Assembly: GCA_004524515.1 (NCBI GenBank)
Contig: SDNV01000005.1
Coordinates: forward strand, 1-48,192
Origin: Promethearchaeota archaeon
Lineage (GTDB): Archaea; Asgardarchaeota; Lokiarchaeia; Sigynarchaeales; SOKP01
Reading direction: 5' to 3'
Length of the DNA: 48,192 nt
Below, in pieces: positions 35,790 through 44,422 of the stretch. The notes under the pieces were generated by a model that made no database searches, had not been told where the DNA came from, and saw only the letters and a program-made list of their open reading frames with translations. Both the position numbers and the translations under genes were made by a program. The stretch's first letter is position 1, and every line of letters begins with the position of its first letter.

Positions 35790-36260
35790 GTGAGTTATTC
35801 TCAAGACGAGCGCTTATTAAGAAAGATCCTAACCAGTATTATCAATAGTAGTGCGGGTTTAAAACATGCTATAATTATCGATGATACCGGTTTAACTATT
35901 TTAAGCCAATCTAAATATAGCTTTTCAGGAGATGGAGATATTTCTGTGGAAAAAATTGGGGCAATTGGGGGAGCAGTCTTCAGTGCAGGAGAAGAGCAAG
36001 GGTTAATCTTAGGGTATGGAGAAATTTCACTACAAATTACTGAATATTCAAAGGGGATGATATTTTCCATTAAAACGGGTAAAGGAATCCTTTGTTTAGC
36101 TACAGATTTTAATGTCCAAATTGGTTTTATTCGCGCCCTTATTAAAAAATGGGCTCCAAGAATCGCTCGTCTTTTGGAGAGATATTTAAAGAGCAGTGAT
36201 CAAGAAACCATTAACGAAGAATTGAAAGAATTATTTAGTCCTGATACCATCGGGTTCTAA
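35790..36260 (+). CDS. Roadblock/LC7-domain protein
   Basis: 156 residues with a GTG start (GTGAGTTATTCTCAAG). The fold signature is clear: LRKILTSIINSSAGLKHAII, then DDTGLTILSQSK, helix EKIGAIGGAVFSAGEE, strand ISLQITEYSKGMIFSIKTG and CLATDFNVQIGFIRALI with a C-terminal helical extension of about 40 residues. Such proteins regulate or scaffold small GTPases in Asgards and eukaryotes. Confidence 0.72.
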   Translation: MSYSQDERLLRKILTSIINSSAGLKHAIIIDDTGLTILSQSKYSFSGDGDISVEKIGAIGGAVFSAGEEQGLILGYGEISLQITEYSKGMIFSIKTGKGILCLATDFNVQIGFIRALIKKWAPRIARLLERYLKSSDQETINEELKELFSPDTIGF

Positions 36261-36326
36261 CATCATTTTTTTCTCCTTTAGGTATAATGGAAAGAGAAAA
36301 TATGAAAAAAAATCAGCATTATTGTT

Positions 36327-36630
36327 GCCTAAAACACTAACTCCTATTTCTCATTTTAAGGAATTTCCTTAAAATCAAATAAGTTCTCTCGTGTTAGGCG
36401 ATAATTTCATGCCTTTTTTGGGGCATAATCATATCTGCACATCGGGTACTGACTCAGACCTCATCGCATTGATATTTATCGTCGCTTGGTAAAGAGCCCA
36501 TTTTGTATGCAGTGTTTTACTTACTGATTATTAAACTCTGGATGTTTGCGTTGTTTTGCACACATACTCATCTTTTTTCATATGTGCCCTCGAAACGCAG
36601 ATGTTCCATCATTGCTTTCCCATGATGATA
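36327..36630. ncRNA. Unidentified highly structured RNA locus
   Basis: A gene-free stretch visibly richer in G+C than its surroundings and full of complementary segments. Examples: TTTTAAGGAA (36354-36363) / TTCCTTAAAA (36365-36374); GCCTAAAACAC (36327-36337) with GTGTTAGGC (36391-36399); GGCGATAA (36397-36404) with TTATCGTC (36476-36483), enclosing hairpin ATGCC/GGCAT (36409-36426); and a long hairpin at 36547-36599. I do not find RNase P or SRP RNA signatures. One or several non-coding RNAs are likely; strand is not settled. Confidence 0.5.
36543..36605 (-). ncRNA. Possible H/ACA-type guide hairpin
   Basis: On the minus strand, lower stem TGCGTT (36599-36594) / AACGCA (36552-36547) is followed by AACATC, placing an ACA just after the stem. 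An internal loop separates it from upper stem GCACATA / TATGTGTGC, whose tip TGAAAAAAGATGAG contains the TGA and GATGA elements of a kink-turn or kink-loop (the L7Ae site). This matches single-hairpin archaeal H/ACA sRNAs. Target rRNA not identified; hypothesis only. Confidence 0.35.
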
Positions 36631-36688
36631 AATAGATTGAAAATATAAAATTTTTTTGGTTTTATTTAAGCAACAAAAAACTATTGTT

Positions 36689-37468
36689 TCAAAATATTAA
36701 TTGTTTCTGGATATGATTATGATTTTGAATTAAATCTCTAATTTCATCATATGATCCCATGATTTCTTTGATATTCGAACGATTCAATCCTTCTTTTGGG
36801 TTCCCTTCAAAAATACCCTTACCTTCGTTTAATACTAACATTTTATCTGCCCAATGTTCGACAAAAAATAAATTGTGTGAAGTAAATAAAATAGTCATAT
36901 TTTCCTCTTTGCGTAATCTTTCTATAATAGTAAGATGATTGATAATTGATTTAAAATCAAGATTTGCGAAGGGCTCATCCAATATTAGTAATTTTGGTTT
37001 TAAAACGAGTAATCCTGCTAAAGCAGCTCTTTTTTTTTGGCCCCATGAAAGATTAAAGGGTGAGAAATCTTTATACTCTACTAAATCAACGGCTTCCAAA
37101 GCCCAGCGGACACGTTTTCTAACCTCCTCTGGTTCTAATTTTAAATTTCTTGCCCCAAAACCTATATCTTCTTCGATGGTGGGAGCAAAAAGTTGATCAT
37201 CTGGATTTTGAAATAAAAATCCGATATTTTGCCTGATTTGCCACAAATCTTTCTTTTTTCGAGTAAGAGTTCTATCAAAGATTTTAATTGTTCCAGATTT
37301 AGGGCGTAATAAACCAACTAATAACTTTAACAATGTGGTCTTACCCGCCCCATTATTCCCGGTTAATGCATATTTAGAATTCTCTTTAATACTGAACGAC
37401 AAATCTCGAATACTAAATTTAGAATTATATTGAAAATTCACATCTTTTACTTCTATAGCAAAAATAAT
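36689..37468 (-). CDS. ECF/CbiO-type transporter ATP-binding protein, apparently ATT-started
   Basis: ABC ATPase with Walker A GNNGAGKTTLL, Q-loop FLFQNPDDQLFAPTIEED, signature LSWGQKKRAALAG, Walker B LLILDEPFANLD and switch His in FTSHN. The FQNPDDQLF motif is typical of energy-coupling-factor (ECF) A components. The first legal start is a GTG at 37441, but the upstream frame encodes AIEVKD, the expected first strand (I-E-V-K-D-V-x-F-x-Y). It begins right after a TAA with ATT ATT TTT GCT ATA; GGAGGT sits exactly 6 nt before the first ATT (37468). It overlaps the 3' end of the permease gene. Confidence 0.9.
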   Translation of the reverse strand: MIFAIEVKDVNFQYNSKFSIRDLSFSIKENSKYALTGNNGAGKTTLLKLLVGLLRPKSGTIKIFDRTLTRKKKDLWQIRQNIGFLFQNPDDQLFAPTIEEDIGFGARNLKLEPEEVRKRVRWALEAVDLVEYKDFSPFNLSWGQKKRAALAGLLVLKPKLLILDEPFANLDFKSIINHLTIIERLRKEENMTILFTSHNLFFVEHWADKMLVLNEGKGIFEGNPKEGLNRSNIKEIMGSYDEIRDLIQNHNHIQKQLIF

Positions 37469-38256
37469 TTAAAAACCTCCGCATAAATACTTTCTAAATT
37501 CAAGAAATAAATTAAGTACACACTAATGAGTATGAATATCGATATAAGGATCAAATCATATATTTTGATCTTTCTTGGTGCAAAAGTTAATTCCCCAGAA
37601 AAACCCCTCATTTTTAGACTTTCATATAAACGCTCACTACGTTCCATATTTGCCACTAAACTTTTTCCCATTATAAATGCATGAACTTTTAATCGCTGCC
37701 AATAAGAAGTTATCTTTTTTCCCCGCAATTCTTGAGCCTCTAATATTTTTTTATTCGAGGTGGCTATGATTGGTATGTAATGCAACATTATAATGAAACT
37801 TCCGACAAAGAAAGCGGGTAATTTTATTGAAGTAAGCGCCTCAATAAATTCTGAATAGGTTAATGAAGAAAAAAATGACATAAAAATAAAAGTGGCGCCA
37901 AATATTCTCATAAAAAGGAAAAAAGCCCTGAATAACCCCTCTGCATAAATATTAATTGATATTCCTAAATTAATTTGAAAAATAACCGTTTCTCCTATAT
38001 ATAAAGGCAAAAAAATAGTAATTAGCAATATAAAAGGAATCACACTCTTTAGTCTTTTTATAATCCTTACAAGATTCAATCGAGTAATCAAAATAAAAAT
38101 TAATGTCAATAAAATATAGCTATAGATTAGATAAACATTTTCAATAATTAAAAACGGAATCACAAAAACAAAAGGTAATGCTAATCTGACTACGGGATGG
38201 ATCTTGTTTAATAAAGTTTTCTCGTCCTCATGCCGAAAAGGTAAAATTGACTCCAA
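37453..38256 (-). CDS. ECF-type transporter transmembrane protein (T component)
   Basis: 267 residues with a TTG start and five or six membrane helices. The long cytoplasmic coupling helices contain ILEAQELRGKKI and MERSERLYESLKMRGFSGE, the two Ala/Arg-Gly motifs that dock on ECF ATPases. It forms a module with the overlapping ATPase gene downstream. No substrate-specific S component (small integral membrane protein) is adjacent, so the vitamin or metal transported cannot be inferred. Confidence 0.88.
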   Translation of the reverse strand: MESILPFRHEDEKTLLNKIHPVVRLALPFVFVIPFLIIENVYLIYSYILLTLIFILITRLNLVRIIKRLKSVIPFILLITIFLPLYIGETVIFQINLGISINIYAEGLFRAFFLFMRIFGATFIFMSFFSSLTYSEFIEALTSIKLPAFFVGSFIIMLHYIPIIATSNKKILEAQELRGKKITSYWQRLKVHAFIMGKSLVANMERSERLYESLKMRGFSGELTFAPRKIKIYDLILISIFILISVYLIYFLNLESIYAEVFKLFLL

Positions 38257-38473
38257 ATTACTATATCTCCTGAGATGCGTAAAAGGTTTGTATTTTTTAT
38301 GGTTAATTTATCATTAAAATGTGTAGTAATACTTGTATCTAAAATAATAATATTAGAATGATTTAAATTATTTTCATTTATAAAATAAAGTTCTACTACG
38401 GTTTCTAAAGATAATTCTAAATTCAAATAAAATTATATATTAATCCATAAAAAATTAAGAAGATGAAAAAAAA

Positions 38474-40429
38474 TTAGTCCTCTTTTATTAGATAAAAGAA
38501 CCTCTCCATGTAATAAAGGGCCATAGTTTTCACCAGCACACTAATATCGTGAGCATGCCCCATGAAATAACTGGTAACCAATATCACATCCACCTCTGCT
38601 TTTTGACAAGCCTTTTTTATCTCTACTGCATTTTCATAAGGAACATAAGTATCTGATGTGCCTTGAAAGATTAAACAGGGGGGATCATCATTATCAACCA
38701 GTTCACTAGGGGTATATAGGTCAAAAAAATTAGGATCCTCACTGGGAGTTTTATATTTACTGATTCCCGCATCATAAAGAGCATTTCCATAAAAGAATTC
38801 TCGTGCATCGTTTGGGGGATAAAATAACACAATTCCCTTTATTTTTAAGCGTTGATCAAGACCCCATTCATCGTCATTATAGCCAAAACCGGTTACTCCT
38901 GCTAAATGAGCACCTGCAGATTGTCCTATTATAAAAACATTGTCCAAATCCGCTCCATGAATTTCATCTTCCTCTTCGTTTGCAGCTAAATACTGAGTAA
39001 AATTCGCAACGTCCCGCATCATTTGTTCGATATTATAATCCCCTACAAAACTTTTATCTGGCGAACCACTTCTTTCCAAAAGCCTATAATCGATGGTAAA
39101 ACATATATATCCTTGAGCTGCAAGATATCGTAGATATGGAGCACCGTCTTCTCTTTCTCTAGCAGACCAGCCTCCCCCATGAATAAATATAATTGTACTC
39201 TTTTTACCGATAAATTGAGCTGCGATTTTCCCAGGGTAATACACATCAAATTTTAATTTATAATCATCCGTCTCTTTATACACATTGTTAGCATCTAATT
39301 TCCATGAGTCCGGATCAAGATCCGGCTCCCCAAACCAAGATTGAATTAAAACATAAGGCACATCTAAGAATTCCTCCTCCACTCTAGGCTCAAATTTGTT
39401 CCAATTTTTTCCGAAAGCTTCGGTAAATTGATTATTAGCGTCTAACACTGAAATAGGTGTAGTAATGAAGGGAAGTGAAAGTGAGAGGGTTAAAAAAAGA
39501 CCAAGGATTGTTAGAGCTTTGGTAATATTTTGTGATTTGGGTGGCATTATTTTATAGATTATTATCGAGGCTACAGGAACCAATAGAATGAGAATTGCAA
39601 AAAATGCGGGAAAGATAAAATTAATTAGATAAAAAATTACATTTATGGGCGCTCCAAATGATAATATGTTAAAAACAAATACTCCTGCGAAAATGAAAGT
39701 TAACAGACACAGAGAAAGTAAAGTTATTTTTAATAAACCAATAAGGGATGATGTAAGAGTTGGTTTTTTCCAATTAAATTTGAAAAGTAGGAATATAAAT
39801 ATTGGCAAGACTAAGATAAGCCCTATAAAAACAAAAAGTCCCACATAACTCATTATTAAATTCAAACTTTCTTGAGAACTAGTTGTTAAAAGATTATATC
39901 CATAAATTCCTATAAAGGTGATAATCAATATTGTAAAAAAAATTAAAATCAACTTCAATATGTTTTCATTTTTATTAATTTGGATTGAATTTTCTGGATT
40001 GTCTTTTTCTAATATTTTTAATTTCTTATAATCTAAATAAGAAAGATAAAAAGCGAAATAAAAAAGAACATAATATAAAGGGTCAAAACTCATTCGTTTG
40101 ATTTCTCCTAACCCAGTATTGATTAAAGTTAAAGTACTTAAAATAGCAATTATCAAATATAAATAGGTTAAAAATTGAAAACGCCGTGTAGGTTTAACTA
40201 AAAGGTTCATACATTTATCATTCAGAAGAATCAACCCTAAATTCCAGAAATACGTTAATAAAAATAGAGCACCTACTATTTGCCCTAAGAAAGAAAGAAT
40301 TGGGATTATCTCGTAGACTGCTGATAATGATATAACTAAGACATTTAATAAAAGAGAACTCTTAATATAATTTTTATAAAATTTTTTGTTGTCTTTAATC
40401 AAGGTTTTTAATTTTTTTAAGAGTTCCAT
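38474..40429 (-). CDS. Membrane-anchored alpha/beta hydrolase (esterase/lipase-like)
   Basis: 651 residues. The first 330 or so residues carry about nine membrane helices. The C-terminal 300 form an alpha/beta hydrolase of the acetyl-esterase type: oxyanion motif FIHGGGWSARE, nucleophile elbow IGQSAGAHL, acid in FQGTSDTYVPYENA, histidine in YFMGHAHDI. The catalytic domain should sit at the membrane face. This fusion of a large membrane domain with an HGGGW esterase is uncommon; the substrate may be a lipid or acylated surface molecule (inference). It faces no clear operon partner. Confidence 0.82.
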   Translation of the reverse strand: MELLKKLKTLIKDNKKFYKNYIKSSLLLNVLVISLSAVYEIIPILSFLGQIVGALFLLTYFWNLGLILLNDKCMNLLVKPTRRFQFLTYLYLIIAILSTLTLINTGLGEIKRMSFDPLYYVLFYFAFYLSYLDYKKLKILEKDNPENSIQINKNENILKLILIFFTILIITFIGIYGYNLLTTSSQESLNLIMSYVGLFVFIGLILVLPIFIFLLFKFNWKKPTLTSSLIGLLKITLLSLCLLTFIFAGVFVFNILSFGAPINVIFYLINFIFPAFFAILILLVPVASIIIYKIMPPKSQNITKALTILGLFLTLSLSLPFITTPISVLDANNQFTEAFGKNWNKFEPRVEEEFLDVPYVLIQSWFGEPDLDPDSWKLDANNVYKETDDYKLKFDVYYPGKIAAQFIGKKSTIIFIHGGGWSAREREDGAPYLRYLAAQGYICFTIDYRLLERSGSPDKSFVGDYNIEQMMRDVANFTQYLAANEEEDEIHGADLDNVFIIGQSAGAHLAGVTGFGYNDDEWGLDQRLKIKGIVLFYPPNDAREFFYGNALYDAGISKYKTPSEDPNFFDLYTPSELVDNDDPPCLIFQGTSDTYVPYENAVEIKKACQKAEVDVILVTSYFMGHAHDISVLVKTMALYYMERFFYLIKED

Positions 40430-40600
40430 GATTGTAATTTTATTTCAACCTAATTATAAATAAGGATTACGAAAATTCTAATTTCTTTAGTTACATTTAT
40501 GTAAAAAATACAAATACCTTACACTAAAAGTAGACTAAATAGAGTAAAAAATTAGTAATTAAATTAGAAATAAAAAAAATTTTGACTTATTTTAAATTAG

Positions 40601-41431
40601 TTACTCTACAATAGCATAAGCGTTCCCTAGGACTACGGTATTATCCTTTCGAGTTTGAATTATATAACGTCCGTTATTTTTCCAACCTTCAGTGATAAGA
40701 GTCTCTCCAGGAAATACGACACCTTTAAATCTCGCACTGAATTCTTTAAAGCGAGAAACATCCCCATCACATAGTCCATATACAATAGCACGTGTAGCGA
40801 TCCCATAAGTACATAACCCATGAAGAATTGGTTTTGGTTGACCTGCCCTTTTAGCAAATGTTGGATCTATATGCAATGGATTGTAATCCCCATTTAATCT
40901 ATAAAATGCTGCTTGATTTGGACTGGTCTTATACGAAATGCTAAAATCTGGCGCCACACCTTCGGGAGGATTAATAGGCTCAGTTTTTGGCCCTGGATCT
41001 CCACCAAAACCTCCTGAACCCCCAACGAAAAAGACATATGTTGTATCAAATATATGCTCATCTTTTGTCGAATATCCAGATATTTTTGTATGTATGACAG
41101 CGGCTTTACCTTTATCATATATATGTTCTATAACGCCCTTTGTATTTATTGTTCCTTTTGGCTTAAAAGGCATATAAAGACGGATTAACTGCTCCCCATG
41201 TAATAATCGGACAAAATCAGTTCCTTTTGGGAAAAGAAGTCCGCTACCCGCTACTATCGTGGCGAAACTCGGAAATACTTTCATACCCCCTTTTACATTT
41301 TCATATACAAAGGGTAAATCTTCTGCTTGTGCACCAATTCCTAAATTATACAAGGCACACGTTTTCCAATCATATTCAAATTTTCCCTCTCTAGTTTGTC
41401 CTACTGAATTTAAATCTATTTTTGACATCAT
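40601..41431 (-). CDS. MaoC-like double hot-dog enoyl-CoA hydratase
   Basis: About 276 residues from ATG 41431 (MMSKIDLNSVGQTREGKFEY). Two hot-dog halves are present. The C-terminal half has FYRLNGDYNPLHIDPTFAKR, the hydratase-2 motif (N-D-x-N-P-x-H), then PILHGLCTYGIATRA. The N-terminal half is degenerate, containing YDWKTCALYNLGIGA. The length and NLGIGA segment resemble the R-specific hydratase of eukaryotic peroxisomal multifunctional enzyme type 2. It probably hydrates trans-2-enoyl-CoA, the product of acyl-CoA dehydrogenases encoded elsewhere in this window. Confidence 0.9.
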   Translation of the reverse strand: MMSKIDLNSVGQTREGKFEYDWKTCALYNLGIGAQAEDLPFVYENVKGGMKVFPSFATIVAGSGLLFPKGTDFVRLLHGEQLIRLYMPFKPKGTINTKGVIEHIYDKGKAAVIHTKISGYSTKDEHIFDTTYVFFVGGSGGFGGDPGPKTEPINPPEGVAPDFSISYKTSPNQAAFYRLNGDYNPLHIDPTFAKRAGQPKPILHGLCTYGIATRAIVYGLCDGDVSRFKEFSARFKGVVFPGETLITEGWKNNGRYIIQTRKDNTVVLGNAYAIVE

Positions 41432-41555
41432 AATCAACTCTTTTTTTTATAATAAAATATGTTTAAAATAATTTATTCATTTGGGCTTTAATATGATGAG
41501 ACTTGAAATCTTTTTTAATCTTTTTTAATTTAATGTTTTTTTAAATAAGGATCTT

Positions 41556-42554
41556 TTAAATTTCCCAGGTTTGTACCCCTTTAAAGTTTAACTTCGCTGG
41601 AAGTACGGTTAATCCATTCTCAGCCAATCTCTTTTTAATCTTAAATTCATTTCCAATTCCCGCTAATATGGTTACAGACCCACCTCCTCCCGCTCCATTA
41701 CATTTAAATCCTAATGCGCCATTTTCTTTCGCAATTTTTTCGACTTTTTTTATAATGGGATTGATCATTAACGGATGTAACAGTTTTTGGGCTTCCCAAT
41801 TTCTATTCATAATCTCTCCTATTTCTTCAATACCCGACGAATTTATTGCTTTTCTCATAGCATAAGCACAATTTTTCATAATTTCAAATGCCTCAATAGT
41901 AGATATTTGCCCTTTTTCATAATTTTCAATTACAGCTTTATGCATTTCACTTGAACTCCTTGAACTTAAATAAACGAGAATAAATTGATTCTCTAATTCA
42001 CAAATCCTTTTCTCATTAACATTAATATTTGATACTTTCACCGATGGATAATCGATTTCCATAAAATTTATACCCCCATATGCTGCTGCAAATTGATCTT
42101 GGACACCACTTTCCAAATTTAATTCCTCTGTCTCTAATTTATGAGCTAATTCAGCGATTTGATGTGGTGTTAAACTTCTACGGGAATAACGAGCCAATGC
42201 TGCGATTAATGCCACAGCTATGCTTGCACTGGTACCTGTTCCACATCCAGGAGGAGCATCCGCCCTTACAAAGATGTCCAATCCTGATTTGATCTCCATT
42301 CTATTAACAGCAGCTTTCAATAAATCTAAAGTCCCATCATATTCAATTTTCCTAAAATCTTGGATTTCTGTTATTAAATCTAAATTTTCTGATACAATCT
42401 TAATTTTATCTTCCTTATTCTCTTCAATTCTCACGGAACTATACAGATCGACCGCAAAGTTAAAGACGGCACCTCTATTATAAAACCAAGTATCTGTCCA
42501 ACCTCCAATATCACAAATTCTCACAGGTGCTCTAGAAAACACAAGTTTTTTCAA
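41556..42554 (-). CDS. GHMP-family sugar kinase
   Basis: 332 residues. GHMP motif 1 is SRAPVRICDIGGWTDTWF. Motif 2, the phosphate loop, is PPGCGTGTSASIAVALIAAL. Motif 3 is KCNGAGGGGSVTILAG. The R-(A/S)-P-x-R-I-x-x-x-G-G-x-T-D start is shared by heptose-7-phosphate and fucose-type kinases rather than mevalonate kinases, so a sugar substrate is likely. No nucleotidyltransferase or heptose gene is adjacent to confirm. Confidence 0.85.
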   Translation of the reverse strand: MKKLVFSRAPVRICDIGGWTDTWFYNRGAVFNFAVDLYSSVRIEENKEDKIKIVSENLDLITEIQDFRKIEYDGTLDLLKAAVNRMEIKSGLDIFVRADAPPGCGTGTSASIAVALIAALARYSRRSLTPHQIAELAHKLETEELNLESGVQDQFAAAYGGINFMEIDYPSVKVSNINVNEKRICELENQFILVYLSSRSSSEMHKAVIENYEKGQISTIEAFEIMKNCAYAMRKAINSSGIEEIGEIMNRNWEAQKLLHPLMINPIIKKVEKIAKENGALGFKCNGAGGGGSVTILAGIGNEFKIKKRLAENGLTVLPAKLNFKGVQTWEI

Positions 42555-42799
42555 AATATTCGCTTATCCAAGTATTTAATTAAGTTTTACAGAAGTTTTA
42601 ACACTGCTATTATACTTCTAAAATTTTAACTATATAATATACTAGTTCCAACTAAACTAAAAAATATTGATATCACTCATATCGAACTAATTTTTAGGTT
42701 GAGATATAAAAATTGTAATGCTCCATAGACATTTTTATATACTCGTTTTTCTTACTTATTTATCAAAATTGACTATAAGGTCAATTTTTTGAAGGTGAA

Positions 42800-43126
42800 A
42801 TGAAAATGGTAATTGTAATCCAACGTTTAATTCAAAGAGTTTATAATGGAAAATGGGATGAACTCGAGTCAATAGATAAAAAATTCACTGAACTCGAGAA
42901 CAAAATGGGATTTCCTCCTAAAAAGCGTTATCGATGCTTAAGCAGTCCTTATGATACGAATACTATAATTATTGAACGCCAATGGGAAAGCTTAGCTAAA
43001 TTGGAAAAAATAAATACGAAATCTTTTTTAGATCCTGAATATCAGAAGCTTTCCAATAGTATTGATACAATAATAGAAAGTCAGCACATGGAATTATTGG
43101 TACCTCATCCTGCTTTTCCTGAATAA
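42800..43126 (+). CDS. Possible dimeric alpha/beta-barrel (ABM/NIPSNAP-like) protein
   Basis: 108 residues. Strand VIVIQRLIQRV, helix DELESIDKKFTELENKMG, strand KRYRCLSSP, strand TIIIERQWES and a C-terminal helix/strand fit the beta-alpha-beta-beta arrangement of ferredoxin-like dimeric barrels such as NIPSNAP or antibiotic-monooxygenase-like proteins. No catalytic residues can be assigned. It is preceded by GAAGGTGAA just before the ATG. Confidence 0.6.
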   Translation: MKMVIVIQRLIQRVYNGKWDELESIDKKFTELENKMGFPPKKRYRCLSSPYDTNTIIIERQWESLAKLEKINTKSFLDPEYQKLSNSIDTIIESQHMELLVPHPAFPE

Positions 43127-43207
43127 AATACCAACTAAAAGATTATTTCCTATTATAATTCAAAAAATCAATTATTTTTTTTTTTATATTTTAGAAAAAG
43201 AATGAAT

Positions 43208-44422
43208 TTATGTGAAAAGTAGTGATTCAGAAGCTTTATCTTTATTTTTTTTCAAAACTTTATCCACAGCTTCGATAAAATCGGTTTGGATAATCTTTTC
43301 TGCTTCTTTCTTGATGGCAAACATTCCCGCTTCGGTGCAAATCGCCTTTATATCAGCCCCTGTTGCTCCATCTGTTAAATTAATAAGATCTTTGATATTT
43401 AATTCTTCTTCTATCGCTAAATTTTTAATATGGATCTTGAAAATAGCCTCTCTGGCTATTTCATTAGGCATTGGAAATTCAATTATTCTATCAAACCTGC
43501 CAGGTCTCAATAAAGCAGGATCTAATATATCAATCCTGTTTGTTGCCCCTATAAATTTTACATCGCCTCTTAGATCAAAGCCATCTAACTCGCTCAATAA
43601 TTGCATTAAAGTTCTTTGGACTTCTCTGTCTCCCGAAGTAGAATCTTCCATCCTCACAGCAGCTATAGCGTCTAATTCGTCTAAAAATAAAATAGATGGG
43701 GCTTTTTGTCTTGCCAAATTAAATATCTCTCTAACATATCGAGCTCCTTCTCCAATAAATTTTTGTACTAGCTCAGAACCGATTATTCGTATGAAGGTAG
43801 CTTGAGTTTCATGAGCTACTGCTTTAGCTAGTAATGTTTTACCTGTGCCTGGAGGGCCATGAAGCAAAACACCTTTCGGAGGATCTATGCCTATTTTTTT
43901 AAATAATTCTGGTTTTTTAAGAGGTAATTCTACCGTTTCTCTGACTTCTTGTATTTGTTCTTCCAGACCGCCCACATCTTCATAAGAGATATCTGGAATA
44001 GAATCAATAACTTCCATACCCTTGACAAATGGATCTAATTTTGTTGGTAAGATTTCCATTACAGCAAATGTGCGTTGATTTAAGGCAACTTGCATCCCTG
44101 GCAAGAGTTGGTCCGCCTTTAAATGCTTACTTTTATGAACCACAAAATCAGGACCCGTAGAACTTTTAATAATTACTCTCTTACCATACTCATCTAGTGT
44201 ATCTATTATAGTAGCGGTAATTAATGGGGGTTCTCGTAATAGATCAATTTCATTTCTTAGATCATGCAGTTCTCTCTCTAATTTTAATCGAGAAGAATCT
44301 ATTAATTGTTTCTCATTTTCAAGATTTCGAATTCTTTTCTCGAGATGTTGGACGTAATTTACTAAAAACTGCTTATCTTTGAAATCTTTTTCTTCTTTGG
44401 AATCATCTGTAGTTGCGGGCAT
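43208..44422 (-). CDS. pan: Proteasome-activating nucleotidase (PAN)
   Basis: 404 residues. Coiled-coil about 12-63, OB domain about 65-125, then one AAA+ domain: Walker A GPPGTGKT (189-196), Walker B ILFLDELDAIA (about 244-254), sensor ATNRID and arginine finger region LLRPGRFDRIIEFP. A hexameric unfoldase that feeds the 20S proteasome. The C-terminus ends LFT, whereas gate opening by PAN normally uses a hydrophobic-Tyr-X tail; the Phe may substitute for Tyr. The identity is confident; Cdc48-type proteins have two AAA domains. Confidence 0.95.
   Translation of the reverse strand: MPATTDDSKEEKDFKDKQFLVNYVQHLEKRIRNLENEKQLIDSSRLKLERELHDLRNEIDLLREPPLITATIIDTLDEYGKRVIIKSSTGPDFVVHKSKHLKADQLLPGMQVALNQRTFAVMEILPTKLDPFVKGMEVIDSIPDISYEDVGGLEEQIQEVRETVELPLKKPELFKKIGIDPPKGVLLHGPPGTGKTLLAKAVAHETQATFIRIIGSELVQKFIGEGARYVREIFNLARQKAPSILFLDELDAIAAVRMEDSTSGDREVQRTLMQLLSELDGFDLRGDVKFIGATNRIDILDPALLRPGRFDRIIEFPMPNEIAREAIFKIHIKNLAIEEELNIKDLINLTDGATGADIKAICTEAGMFAIKKEAEKIIQTDFIEAVDKVLKKNKDKASESLLFT

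Noticed and set aside
36327..36630. RNase P RNA or SRP RNA
   Set aside because: I could not find the GGAAAGUC/ACAGAA pairing core of RNase P, nor the SRP helix 8 or Alu-domain signatures, on either strand by eye.
38208..38426. 72-codon open frame upstream of the ECF permease
   Set aside because: TTG start, no ribosome binding site, overlaps the permease start by 49 nt and has no recognisable fold.
43212..43805. 197-codon open frame antisense to PAN
   Set aside because: Lies entirely opposite a confident AAA ATPase gene; composition is that of a codon-shadow frame.
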